Shown here piece after piece: positions 44,952 to 53,776 of a stretch of 64,000 nt of DNA (the stretch's first letter is position 1; every line of letters begins with the position of its first letter). This DNA comes from Mycolicibacterium porcinum. Lineage in GTDB: Bacteria; Actinomycetota; Actinomycetes; Mycobacteriales; Mycobacteriaceae. The position numbers and the translations under genes were made by a program. The stretch is from contig MVIG01000001.1 of the NCBI GenBank assembly GCA_002086835.1, positions 496,001-560,000 of the forward strand, written 5' to 3'. A model generated the notes under the pieces. It made no database searches. It was not told where the DNA came from and saw nothing but the letters and a program-made list of their open reading frames with translations.

Positions 44952-45031
44952 CCCGCCGTACCAGGTATGAAACGCCCCGAATCGGGGTACCGTCATGGTG
45001 GACAGACCCGCAAACGTCGGCAGGTCCGCGC

Positions 45032-46486
45032 ATGGAATGGTTCATCGCAGACGAATATTGGTTGGCCAGACAGGTATTGCAGCGGGGAACCGCGGCGATC
45101 TACCTGATCGCGTTCATCGTGGCGGCCCGGCAGTTCCGCGGGCTCCTCGGTGAGCGGGGGCTGCTCCCGATACCCCGATTCCTGGCCGCCAACTCGTTCC
45201 GCAGCGCCCCGAGTCTCTTCCAGTTCCACTACTCGGACCGATTTTTCGCCGGGGTGTGCATCGCCGGAGCGGCGTTGTCCGCGGCCCTGCTGGCGGGCTT
45301 CGGGGACCTGGTGCCGTTGTGGGCCGCGATGCCGACCTGGTTGCTGGTGTGGGTGCTCTACCTGTCGATCGTCAATGTCGGGCAGACGTGGTACTCGTTC
45401 GGCTGGGAGTCACTGCTGCTCGAAGCCGGGTTCCTGGTGATGTTCCTGGGCAACGACGACGTCGGGCCTCCGCTTCTGGTGCTGCTGCTGGCCCGCTGGC
45501 TGTTGTTCCGGGTCGAGTTCGGTGCGGGTCTGATCAAGCTGCGCGGTGACCCGTGCTGGCGCAACCTGACCTGCCTCTATTACCACCACGAGACGCAGCC
45601 CATGCCCGGGCCGCTGAGCTGGTTCTTCCACCACCTGCCCAAGCCGCTACACCGAGTCGAGGTGGCCGGCAACCACTTCGCCCAACTCGTCGTACCGTTC
45701 GCCTTGTTCGCTCCGCAGCCGGTGGCGAGCTGGGCGGCGATCATCGTGATCATCACCCAGTTGTGGCTGGTGGCATCGGGTAACTTCGCCTGGCTCAACT
45801 GGATCACCATCATCCTCGCCTTCAGTGCGCTCGCGGATTCCACTGCGGCCATGCTGTTCTCGGTCCCCGAACACCAGTTCGGCCAGACCCCAACGTGGTT
45901 CGTGGTGGTGGTGGTCGGCTTCGTCGTCGCGGTGGTGACCCTGAGTTACTGGCCGGCGCGCAACCTCTTCTCCAGGCGGCAGCGGATGAACGCCTCCTAC
46001 AACCGGTATCACCTGGTGAACTCCTACGGGGCGTTCGGCACGGTCGGCCGCACGCGCGACGAGGTGGTGTTGGAGGGCACCTCCGAACCGCAGTTGAGCG
46101 ACCACACCGTCTGGAAGGAATACGAGTTCAAGGGCAAGCCGGGCGATGTCCGTCGATGGCCGCGCCAGTTCGCGCCCTACCATCTGCGGCTGGACTGGCT
46201 GATGTGGTTCGCGGCGATATCGCCGGCGTACGCCCACGGCTGGCTGCGCATGCTGCTGACCAGACTGCTGGAGAACGACCGGGACACGCTGAAGCTGCTG
46301 CGGTCCAACCCATTCCCCGATGAACCGCCCCGTTACGTGCGCGCCCGGCTTTACCGCTACGAGTTCAGCACCTGGGCCGAACTGCGTCGCGATCACGTCT
46401 GGTGGCACCGCATCTCGCTGGGCGTGTACGTCCCGCCGCAAACGTTGGCCAACGCTCGCAGCGATTCCCGCCCCGCTTCCGGTTGA
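45032..46486 (+). CDS. lipase maturation factor family membrane protein
   Basis: 484 residues. About seven to eight hydrophobic segments in the first about 310 residues, then a soluble C-terminal domain of about 150 residues (KEYEFKGKPGDVRRWPRQFAPYHLRLDWLMWFAA). Family hallmarks are a GWESLLLEAGFL membrane motif, RVEFGAGLIKLRGDPCWRNLTCLYYHHETQPMP and a LNWITIILAFSA stretch. The animal homologue LMF1 helps lipases fold in the ER; the bacterial role is unknown. It begins 81 bp after the P450 and may be read with it. Confidence 0.85.
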   Translation: MEWFIADEYWLARQVLQRGTAAIYLIAFIVAARQFRGLLGERGLLPIPRFLAANSFRSAPSLFQFHYSDRFFAGVCIAGAALSAALLAGFGDLVPLWAAMPTWLLVWVLYLSIVNVGQTWYSFGWESLLLEAGFLVMFLGNDDVGPPLLVLLLARWLLFRVEFGAGLIKLRGDPCWRNLTCLYYHHETQPMPGPLSWFFHHLPKPLHRVEVAGNHFAQLVVPFALFAPQPVASWAAIIVIITQLWLVASGNFAWLNWITIILAFSALADSTAAMLFSVPEHQFGQTPTWFVVVVVGFVVAVVTLSYWPARNLFSRRQRMNASYNRYHLVNSYGAFGTVGRTRDEVVLEGTSEPQLSDHTVWKEYEFKGKPGDVRRWPRQFAPYHLRLDWLMWFAAISPAYAHGWLRMLLTRLLENDRDTLKLLRSNPFPDEPPRYVRARLYRYEFSTWAELRRDHVWWHRISLGVYVPPQTLANARSDSRPASG

Positions 46487-46490
46487 GCGG

Positions 46491-47108
46491 CTACCCGGAT
46501 GACCGCGTGTTGCGAGGGATCAGTTCATCGTGGACGAACTGCGCGAGTATCTCCTTCATCGCCGACACGGTCATGTTGGGTGCGCCGGTGAGCACCTGGA
46601 TCGCAACGCCGTCGGTGAGCGCTGTCAACCGGTGCGCAACGGTTTCCGGGTCGATATCGGTGCGGAAGATGGCCTGGCGCTGCCCGCGCCGGACGATGCG
46701 GACTACCGTCTCGTGCCATCGGGCGTAGTAGGTGTTGTGGATCGGGCGGAGTTCGGGTCGAATGGTGGCCTCGGCCCAGAACTGCATCCAGATCGACCAC
46801 TCGTCGCGTAGTGGGCCAACGCGGGGCAGCTGTAAGTCGATGAGTTTGAGCAACCGCTCATGGGCATTGTCGATTTTCTTCAGTTCCTCGCTCTGGCGCT
46901 CGAATGCGCGATCCAAAGCGTGGCGGAGGGCTGCGGTCAGCACATCGCTCTTGCCGGGGAAGTAGTAATGCACCGCTCCGGTGCTCGTTCCGACAACCGC
47001 GGCGATATCGGAGATCCGCACCGAGTGGTAGCCCCGCTCTGCGATGAGTTGGGCAGCGGCGTCAAGGATCGCTATGCGCCTGACGTCCTCGGTGAGTTGA
47101 ACAGTCAC
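46491..47108 (-). CDS. TetR-family regulator of the adjacent acyl-CoA operon
   Basis: 205 residues from a GTG at 47108 with GGAGGG just upstream; the open frame extends to 47189 but that part is unlike the family. HTH about 8-55 (RRIAILDAAAQLIAERGYHSVRISDIAAVVGTSTGAVHYYFPGK). It is divergent from the SDR/CoA-ligase operon across 276 bp. That spacer carries CTGACTGACGCATTAGTCAG at 47177-47196 and a related dyad at 47348-47363, so it is the likely repressor of the operon and of itself. Confidence 0.83.
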   Translation of the reverse strand: MTVQLTEDVRRIAILDAAAQLIAERGYHSVRISDIAAVVGTSTGAVHYYFPGKSDVLTAALRHALDRAFERQSEELKKIDNAHERLLKLIDLQLPRVGPLRDEWSIWMQFWAEATIRPELRPIHNTYYARWHETVVRIVRRGQRQAIFRTDIDPETVAHRLTALTDGVAIQVLTGAPNMTVSAMKEILAQFVHDELIPRNTRSSG

Positions 47109-47176
47109 ACGTCCCTCCCGAACTCGCACCGGCTCTTCGGCCCGTCTTTCTGACTCTCCAATCAAATCACATGCCA

Positions 47177-47363
47177 CTGACTGACGCATTAGTCAGACGT
47201 TGATCTCGGTGCGAGACGCCTTCGATGGCTGACATATTTCAGGCAATCTAACCCGTATTGACCTGCATATATGAGAACTCAGCGGGTGGCCCGGCGTAGT
47301 GCCGCAGGCAACAACCCTTGACAAGTGTGGGGTGGGTCACGGTAGAACTGATTGACCAGTCAG
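47177..47363. promoter_or_regulatory. paired TGAC/GTCA dyads in the divergent spacer
   Basis: Site 1, 47177-47196: CTGACTGACGCATTAGTCAG, with 8 of 10 base pairs symmetric. Site 2, 47348-47363: CTGATTGACCAGTCAG, outer CTGA/TCAG arms symmetric. Both share the order CTGA-yTGAC-n-AGTCAG. They sit between the TetR gene and the SDR gene, one near each promoter side. A TTGACA at 47318-47323 could be a minus-35 for the operon. Assignment to TetR is inferred. Confidence 0.5.
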
Positions 47364-47384
47364 ATGCAACGAGATGGGTGTGCA

Positions 47385-48218
47385 ATGCGATACGACAGTG
47401 CCGAGGACGGCGCGGCGCAAGTGCTGCGGCCTGACGCGCACCTGGGGACGGTGGCTCTGATCACCGGCGGCGGGACCGGAATCGGGCGGGCGGTCGCCCT
47501 CGACCTCGCCCGCTGTGGCGCCGACGTGGTGATCTGTGGTCGCCGTGAGGAGCCGCTGGAGAAAACCGCAGCCGAGATCGAGGCACTGGGTGCCCGGGTG
47601 CTGGCGGTGCCCGCTGATATCCGTGACGAGGATCAGGTGACATCCGTGGTCGACCGCGCGCTCGGCGAGTTCGGCCGGATCGACACGCTGGTCAACAACG
47701 CGGGCGGGCAGTTCACCGCGCCTGCCGAGGAGATCACCAGCAAGGGCTGGCGGGCGGTGCACCGACTGGCGGTCGACGCGACGTGGGCGATGACTCGCGA
47801 GGTCGCGGTGCGGGCCATGATTCCGCAGCGGTCAGGATCGATTTTCTTCATGGCGTTCTCCCCGCGCCGCGGTATCGCCTCGATGGTGCATGCGACCTCG
47901 GCACGGGCGGCGCTGGAGAACCTCGCCGCCGGGCTGTCGCTGGAGTGGAGCCGGTTCGGTATCCGGTCGGTGTGCATTGCGCCGGGCACCATCCTTACCG
48001 AGGGGATGGAGGACAACTACACCGCGACGGAGATTGCCGAATGGGAGGCGGCCGTTCCCCTCGGCCGGCTCGGTACCACCGAGGAGGTGTCCGGGGTGAT
48101 CGCCTTCCTGGCCTCGCCTGCGGGCCGCTACGTCACGGGCACAACGATCGTGATCGACGGTGGCGCCGACGCCTGGGGCGCCGGACATCCCGCGCCGCGG
48201 CCGGAGGCCAAGAAATGA
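47385..48218 (+). CDS. SDR of the peroxisomal trans-2-enoyl-CoA reductase (PECR)-like type
   Basis: 277 residues from the ATG at 47385 (MRYDSAEDG); ATGs at 47352 and 47364 are also open. Rossmann loop TGGGTGIGRAVALDLA and NNAGG are normal, but the classical YxxxK is replaced: the segment is MVHATSARAALENLAAGLSLEW, matching the H-x-x-AARAGV--L-KSLALEW wording of PECR and terpene-catabolism AtuG-like proteins. These reduce or oxidise acyl-CoA or acyclic-terpene intermediates. It is coupled to the next gene by an ATGA overlap. Confidence 0.82.
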   Translation: MRYDSAEDGAAQVLRPDAHLGTVALITGGGTGIGRAVALDLARCGADVVICGRREEPLEKTAAEIEALGARVLAVPADIRDEDQVTSVVDRALGEFGRIDTLVNNAGGQFTAPAEEITSKGWRAVHRLAVDATWAMTREVAVRAMIPQRSGSIFFMAFSPRRGIASMVHATSARAALENLAAGLSLEWSRFGIRSVCIAPGTILTEGMEDNYTATEIAEWEAAVPLGRLGTTEEVSGVIAFLASPAGRYVTGTTIVIDGGADAWGAGHPAPRPEAKK

Positions 48219-50266
48219 CCACCCGTGACCTGACCGCGCTCTTCGACCCGAAAACCGTTGCGGTGCTGGGCGCCAGCAACGACGAGACCAAGTACGGCAA
48301 CTGGATCAGCGTGCAGGCGCTGCGGATGACCGAACACCGTACCGTACACCTGGTCAACCGCCGTGGCGAGCTCATCTTGGGCCAACCGTCGGTGCGCAGC
48401 CTCGCCGAGGTGGATGAACCAGTCGAGCTGGTCGTCGTCACAGTGCCCGCACACGGCTTCGAGCAGGCGGTCGACGATGCGCTTGCCGCAGGCGCTCGCG
48501 CAATCGTCGGGGTGACGGCCGGATTCGCCGAACTCGGGGCCGAAGGGCGAGCCGTGCAGGACCGCATCGTCGAACGTGTGCGCTCGGCCGGTGCCGTGCT
48601 GCTCGGGCCCAACTGCCTGGGTGTGCTGGATTCCGGCACGTCACTGACTCTGGCTTCGAATCCCTTGCCGCCCGGTCGAATTGCGCTGCTCTCGCAGAGC
48701 GGCAACATGGCGCTCGAACTCAGCGGGTTCCTCGCTGCCCGCAGCCACGGGTTCTCGCGGTTCGTCTCGCTGGGCAACCAGGCCGATCTCGCGGTGGCGG
48801 ATCTGATCCAGTCCTGCGTCGAGCACCCTGAGACCGATCTCATCGCTGTCTATTGCGAAGATTTCGGCGACGGCCGGGCGTTCGTCGAAGCGGCGACCGC
48901 AGCGGCCGAAGCGGGTAAGCCGGTGGTGCTGCTGACCGTTGGCGGCAGCGAGGCCTCGGTGCGGGGCGCGCAGTCCCACACCGGCTCACTGACTTCAGAC
49001 AGCGCCGTGATCGACGCAGCCTGCCAGACGGCCGGGGTATATCGGGTCGCCAGCCCTCGGCAGCTGGCCAACACCGCGGTGACACTGCTGAGTTACGGTG
49101 CGGCGCAGGTGCACCGCGTAGGCGTGATCGCCGACGGTGGCGGCCACGCAGGTGTTGCCGCCGATGTGGTGGAAGCAACGGGCTTGAGCGTGCCGCAATT
49201 CACCTCCGATGTCAGTGCGGCACTGCGAGCCCTGCTGACGCCGTCGGCCGGGGTGTGCAATCCGGTCGATCTGGCGGGAGCGGGCGAACAGGACATCGCG
49301 TCGTTTGTGTCGGTGCTCGACACCGTATTGGCCAGCCCCGATATTGATTCCGCGCTGGTGACCGGCTACTTCGGTGGGTACGGCGGTTACGGCGCGGGTC
49401 TGGCCCGCGGCGAGCTCGACGCTGCCGCCGCGATGGCAGATGTGGCTCATGCTCACGGCAAGCCCGTCGTCGTGCACACCATGCATTCCGACAGCGAGGC
49501 CGCCGAAGTCCTTGCTGCCCGAAGCGTTCCGGTGTTCTCGGCGGTCGAGGACGCGGCCGCCACGCTGGCCACGCTGCACCGCACCACCGCGCCCCGCCCG
49601 CTGCCTGAGCTGCCGCTGCGGGCCGACGCCCCTGTCACCGCCGCGGGCTACTGGGATGCCCGTGAACTGTTCCGTGTCGCCGGCGTCGAATTCCCCGGTG
49701 CCCGACTCGTCTCAGACGCCGGTGAGGCGCTCGCCGCGGCAGAGGAGATCGGATATCCGGTGGTGCTCAAGGCGATGGGCCTGTTGCACAAATCGGATTC
49801 CGGCGGAGTCGCGCTCGGCTTGAGCGACCCGGACGAGCTTTCCGCGGCGGTTGCCCGTATGCAGGACAGCCTGGACCCCGCCGGATTCTGTGTCGAGGGG
49901 ATGGCCGACACCACCAACGGAGTCGAGTTGATCGTCGGGGTGCAACGCGATCCGCGGTTCGGACCGGTGGCAATGGTCGGCCTCGGCGGCGTGTACACCG
50001 AGGTGCTCGCCGATGTGGCGTTCGCGCTGGCTCCCGTTGATCAGGCCACTGCCCGCGGCCTGCTGGAGAACCTGCGCGCAGCCGCCCTGCTGCGCGGGGT
50101 GCGGGGCCGCCCATCGGTGGACCTCGACGCGGCAGCTGCCGCCATCGCGAAGATCAGCGAGGTGGCGTTGACTCACCCCGAGATCACCGAGCTCGAAATC
50201 AACCCACTGCTCGCCACTCCGGGCGGCACGCTCGGGCTCGACGCCCGCATCGTGCTGGCGGACTGA
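48215..50266 (+). CDS. ADP-forming acyl-CoA synthetase (acetate-CoA ligase family)
   Basis: 683 residues from the ATG at 48215, overlapping the SDR stop. Fused alpha/beta architecture: N-terminal CoA-binding fold (LFDPKTVAVLGASNDETKYGN), a ligase domain with LLGPNCLGVLD and IALLSQSGNM, the phosphorylated-His region AQSHTGSLTSDSAVIDAA, and a C-terminal ATP-grasp domain (about 460-683; EEIGYPVVLKAMGLLHKSDSGGVALGLSD). It would convert a carboxylate + ATP + CoA to acyl-CoA + ADP + Pi. It probably performs the activation step for the acid imported by the MFS protein of the same operon. Confidence 0.88.
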   Translation: MTTRDLTALFDPKTVAVLGASNDETKYGNWISVQALRMTEHRTVHLVNRRGELILGQPSVRSLAEVDEPVELVVVTVPAHGFEQAVDDALAAGARAIVGVTAGFAELGAEGRAVQDRIVERVRSAGAVLLGPNCLGVLDSGTSLTLASNPLPPGRIALLSQSGNMALELSGFLAARSHGFSRFVSLGNQADLAVADLIQSCVEHPETDLIAVYCEDFGDGRAFVEAATAAAEAGKPVVLLTVGGSEASVRGAQSHTGSLTSDSAVIDAACQTAGVYRVASPRQLANTAVTLLSYGAAQVHRVGVIADGGGHAGVAADVVEATGLSVPQFTSDVSAALRALLTPSAGVCNPVDLAGAGEQDIASFVSVLDTVLASPDIDSALVTGYFGGYGGYGAGLARGELDAAAAMADVAHAHGKPVVVHTMHSDSEAAEVLAARSVPVFSAVEDAAATLATLHRTTAPRPLPELPLRADAPVTAAGYWDARELFRVAGVEFPGARLVSDAGEALAAAEEIGYPVVLKAMGLLHKSDSGGVALGLSDPDELSAAVARMQDSLDPAGFCVEGMADTTNGVELIVGVQRDPRFGPVAMVGLGGVYTEVLADVAFALAPVDQATARGLLENLRAAALLRGVRGRPSVDLDAAAAAIAKISEVALTHPEITELEINPLLATPGGTLGLDARIVLAD

Positions 50267-50304
50267 CCAAACAACCAGAATGATCTGAAAGGAACTGCAA
50301 AACA

Positions 50305-51504
50305 ATGGAATTCGCCTACACTCCGCGCCTGATCGAACTCAAGGAGCGCGCGCGGACACTGACCGAGAAGATCATGCCGTTCGAGGACGAGTGCGAACGC
50401 AACAACGGCCTGTGCGCGGAGTCGCATGCCTCGATCAAGGCTGCGGTGCTCGATGCCGGCCTGCAGGCGATCAACACCCCCACCGAATACGGTGGTGCCG
50501 GTCTCACCGTGCTCGAGCAGGTGGTGGTGCAGGACGAGCTGGGCAAACTGACCAACGCGCTGTGGGACGCGGTGTGGCGGCCCGCCAACCCGTTGACCCA
50601 CGCCACGCCCGAACAGCGTGAGCGCTACCTGATCCCAGGTGCCCGGGGGGATCGCCGCGATGCGGTTGCGATCTCCGAAGTTGACGCCGGCTCCGACTTC
50701 TCCGCCGCGAAGACGACTGCGACGCCTGACGGCAACGGCGGCTACGTCATCAACGGCGAGAAGTGGTTCGTCACGGTCGGCGACGTCGCCGATTATCTCA
50801 TCGTGCTCGCCTACGTCGAACCCGAGCACGCACCGACGATGTTCCTGGTCGACGTGGACACTCCGGGTGTGCAGATCACCAAGATTCCGCGCTACACGCA
50901 CACGTTCGTCTACGAGCACCCCGAATTCACCTTCACCGACGTCAAGGTCGGCCCGGAGGCCGTGCTCGGAGGTATTGGTGCAGGCCTGGAGCTCACCCGC
51001 GATTGGTTCACTGAGGAGCGATTGATGATCGGCGCGCGCACGATCGGAGCGGCCGAGCGCGCACTGACCCTGGCCGTCGACTGGGCACGCGAGCGCGTGC
51101 AGGGCGGCGAACCGCTGATCAACCGGCAGCTGATCCAGGGCATGATCGCTGATTCCGTCGTCGACATCACCACCAACCGAGCTCTCACGCACCAGGTGGC
51201 GTGGGAGTTCGACCAGGCCGACCCGGATAACGCTGAACTGCGAAAGACCTTGCACGCCAAGGCCGCGACCGTAAAGCTAGCCGCGTCGGAAGCCTCCAAT
51301 CGAGTTGTCGACCGGGCTGTGCAGATTTTCGGCGGCCGCGGCTACATCCGCGACTATCCCGTGGAGCGGTTGTGGCGCGAGCTGCGCGTCGACCGCATCT
51401 GGGAAGGCACCTCCGAGATCCAGCGCCTGGTCATCGCCAACGAGGCCAACAAGCGCGGGCTGGACAACCTGCTGTCGTTCCCCGCTCCGACAGCGATGAG
51501 GTAG
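50305..51504 (+). CDS. acyl-CoA dehydrogenase
   Basis: 399 residues. All three ACAD regions: an N-terminal helical domain, a middle beta domain with AISEVDAGSDFSAAKTTA and WFVTVGDVADYLIV, and a C-terminal helical domain ending in GGRGYIRDYPVERLWRELRVDRIWEGTSEIQRLV. The Glu of WEGT is at the position of the catalytic base in medium- and short-chain enzymes. It oxidises acyl-CoA to 2-enoyl-CoA with FAD. A 38-bp gap with AAAGGAA separates it from the ligase gene; it belongs to the same operon. Confidence 0.9.
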   Translation: MEFAYTPRLIELKERARTLTEKIMPFEDECERNNGLCAESHASIKAAVLDAGLQAINTPTEYGGAGLTVLEQVVVQDELGKLTNALWDAVWRPANPLTHATPEQRERYLIPGARGDRRDAVAISEVDAGSDFSAAKTTATPDGNGGYVINGEKWFVTVGDVADYLIVLAYVEPEHAPTMFLVDVDTPGVQITKIPRYTHTFVYEHPEFTFTDVKVGPEAVLGGIGAGLELTRDWFTEERLMIGARTIGAAERALTLAVDWARERVQGGEPLINRQLIQGMIADSVVDITTNRALTHQVAWEFDQADPDNAELRKTLHAKAATVKLAASEASNRVVDRAVQIFGGRGYIRDYPVERLWRELRVDRIWEGTSEIQRLVIANEANKRGLDNLLSFPAPTAMR

Positions 51505-51508
51505 CGAG

Positions 51509-52243
51509 ATGCCGGCCGAGAACACCGGGACCGTCGAGGTCCGGCGGGACGACGCGGTCGCCGTGGTGGCCCTGCGGCGCGAACGCAAACGTAACGCGCT
51601 CTCGACGCACATGGAATCCGAACTGCTGCAAGCCCTGCGGAGCCCGGAGGTGGCATCCAGTCGGGCCGTGGTAGTTACCGGCGGGGACAGCGTGTTCTCG
51701 GCCGGTGCCGACGTGACTGAGCTGCGGGAGATGACTCCGCACGCCATCGCTGAGTACTACCGAGGGTCCGGGTCGGTCTACGAGGTATTCGCCTCGCTGC
51801 CGCAGCCGACCGTTGCGGCCATCACCGGATACTGCATCGGGGGAGGGCTAGAGCTCGCGCTGGCCGCCGACATCAGGGTTGCCGATCCCGCAGCGGTTTT
51901 CGGCTTCCCCGAGATCGGCATCGGCATCCTGCCGTCGTCCGGCGGGGTAACCCGGATGGTGCGCGTGGCCGGCGCCGGGCGTACCCGTGATCTGATCCTG
52001 CGGGGCCGGCGCTTCGACGCGAGCCAGGCCGAACAGTGGGGCGTTGTCAGCGAGATCGCCGCTCCTGGTGAGCATATCAAGCACGCGATCGCGATCGCCC
52101 GCGAAATCGCCGAGTATTCGCCGCTGGCGGTGCGCATCACCAAGCAGGTGATCGACGTCAGCCTGGACGCACCACGGGAGGCGGCGCTGCTCCTCGAGCA
52201 ACTCGCCTATGCCGTGCTCAACAACGCACCCGAAAAAGACTAG
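51509..52243 (+). CDS. enoyl-CoA hydratase
   Basis: 244 residues, 4 bp after the dehydrogenase. Crotonase fold with both catalytic glutamates present: one in CIGGGLELALAADIRV and one in FGFPEIGIGILPSSGG. The first oxyanion-hole segment is DSVFSAGADVTELREM. It would add water to the enoyl-CoA made by the preceding enzyme. No thiolase or hydroxyacyl-CoA dehydrogenase lies in the operon other than the first-gene SDR, so the pathway is partial here. Confidence 0.9.
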   Translation: MPAENTGTVEVRRDDAVAVVALRRERKRNALSTHMESELLQALRSPEVASSRAVVVTGGDSVFSAGADVTELREMTPHAIAEYYRGSGSVYEVFASLPQPTVAAITGYCIGGGLELALAADIRVADPAAVFGFPEIGIGILPSSGGVTRMVRVAGAGRTRDLILRGRRFDASQAEQWGVVSEIAAPGEHIKHAIAIAREIAEYSPLAVRITKQVIDVSLDAPREAALLLEQLAYAVLNNAPEKD

Positions 52244-52256
52244 GAAGCAAGGCATT

Positions 52257-53693
52257 ATGGGATTACTGGATGTGATGGACAGGCCGGCCCGACGCGGCTT
52301 CCATGCCAAGCTGTTGACGGCGTGCTGTGGTGGGCCGTTCCTCGACGGTTACGTGATGAGCGTCATCGGCGTCGCGATGCTCGGGGTGACCGGCGAACTC
52401 AATCCGTCGACCGCCGAGGCCGGTCTCATCGGGGCTGCGTCACTCATCGGTATCTTCTTCGGGGCCACGGTCTTCGGCTTCCTCACCGATCGTGTCGGCC
52501 GGGAGAAGATGTACGCCCTTGATCTCGTCGTCCTGGTGGTGGCCTGCGGGCTGTGCGTGTTCGTCCAGGCGCCTTGGCAACTGATCGTCCTGCGGTTCGT
52601 GATCGGTGCGGCAATCGGGGCGGACTATCCGATCGCCACCTCCTTGCTCACCGAGTTCACGCCGTCGAAGAAGCGCGGCGCGATGGTCGGCATGTCGGCG
52701 GTGGCGTGGTCTGCGGGCGCGGTCTTCGCTTATGTCGTCGGTGCGGTGTTCGTCAGTGTTTCCGGCGGCAACGACCATTGGCGCCTGCTGCTGGCGACCA
52801 GTGCAGTGTTGGGTGTCATCGTGATCGTCATCCGCCGGGGCATTCCCGAATCGCCGCGTTGGCTACTGCAGCACGGCCGGGTTTCTGACGCCGAGGCGGT
52901 CGTGGAGAAGATCTACGGAACCAGAATCGATCTGAGCACTGCGTCGGTCGACGAGTTGGCCGAGCCGGCGAAGTCTCCGGTGAATTATCGAGTGTTCTTC
53001 CGAGGCGAGTACATGCGCCGGCTGATCATGTGCAGCGTGCTCTACCTGGCTGTCGTGACGCCACTGTATGCACTGCTGACGTTCCTGCCCTCGATCCTGT
53101 CAGGATTCTCGGTCTCCGGTGAAGGCCCGATGGGGCTGATCGTCGAGACGGTGATCATCGGATTGATCGTCGCAGGTTCGATACCCGCGCTGTTCCTGGT
53201 GGAGCGGTGGGGTCGGCGCCCGATTGCGGTGATTCCACTGGGACTCATGGTGATTCCACTGGCCGGCTTGTGGTTGTGGGCGGACGGGCCGCTGTGGTTT
53301 GTCGTCGTGGCGTTCTGCGCCTATACATTCATCTCGGGCGGCCCGAGCATTCTGGTGTGGATCTACCCGAACGAGTTGTTCCCTACCGAATTCCGGGCCA
53401 GCGCAGTCGGAATTGCGACGGCAGTCAGCCGATTCGGCGCCGCCACCGGGACGTACCTGTTGCCGCTGAGCATCTCCTCGCTGGGGACCGGGATGACAAT
53501 GCTGTTCGGTGCGATCCTGACCGCGATAGCCTTCGTCGTTTGCCTGCTCATGGCGCCCGAGACGAAGGGCAAGACTCTGGAAGAAGTGGCCGTGGTGACG
53601 GAGTCAGCTTCGAAAGCCAATGCCGGCAGCCGGGCAACACCGGGTATGGACCCCGGGGCCGTCATGAACCGGGTGGTGGCCTACCGGTCCTGA
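52257..53693 (+). CDS. MFS transporter, sugar/metabolite-proton symporter-like
   Basis: 478 residues from the ATG at 52257, preceded by AGGAAG. Twelve hydrophobic segments with an inner loop of about 50 residues between halves. The loop-2/3 motif is FLTDRVGREKMYALD (the D-R-x-G-R-(K/R) signature) and GADYPIATSLLTEFTPSKKRGAMVG is the family PESPR-adjacent region, with IPESPRWLLQHGR at the end of helix 6. Such members carry sugars or organic acids with protons. Final gene of the acyl-CoA operon, so it probably imports the substrate. Confidence 0.88.
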   Translation: MGLLDVMDRPARRGFHAKLLTACCGGPFLDGYVMSVIGVAMLGVTGELNPSTAEAGLIGAASLIGIFFGATVFGFLTDRVGREKMYALDLVVLVVACGLCVFVQAPWQLIVLRFVIGAAIGADYPIATSLLTEFTPSKKRGAMVGMSAVAWSAGAVFAYVVGAVFVSVSGGNDHWRLLLATSAVLGVIVIVIRRGIPESPRWLLQHGRVSDAEAVVEKIYGTRIDLSTASVDELAEPAKSPVNYRVFFRGEYMRRLIMCSVLYLAVVTPLYALLTFLPSILSGFSVSGEGPMGLIVETVIIGLIVAGSIPALFLVERWGRRPIAVIPLGLMVIPLAGLWLWADGPLWFVVVAFCAYTFISGGPSILVWIYPNELFPTEFRASAVGIATAVSRFGAATGTYLLPLSISSLGTGMTMLFGAILTAIAFVVCLLMAPETKGKTLEEVAVVTESASKANAGSRATPGMDPGAVMNRVVAYRS

Positions 53694-53716
53694 TCGGTTG
53701 TCATCGCGGTGACGAG

Positions 53717-53745
53717 ATCCCTGCTGGCATATTGCCGGCAGGGAT
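53717..53745. terminator. bidirectional hairpin between convergent genes
   Basis: A stem of 12 bp with one G-U pair (ATCCCTGCTGGC at 53717-53728, GCCGGCAGGGAT at 53734-53745, 5-nt loop) lies between the stop of the MFS gene (53693) and the stop of the minus-strand SDR (53777). It has no T-tract, but the position and strength make a terminator for both genes likely. Confidence 0.65.
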
Positions 53746-53776
53746 GTCGTCGTCTCATGGCGAATTCGGTTACCGC

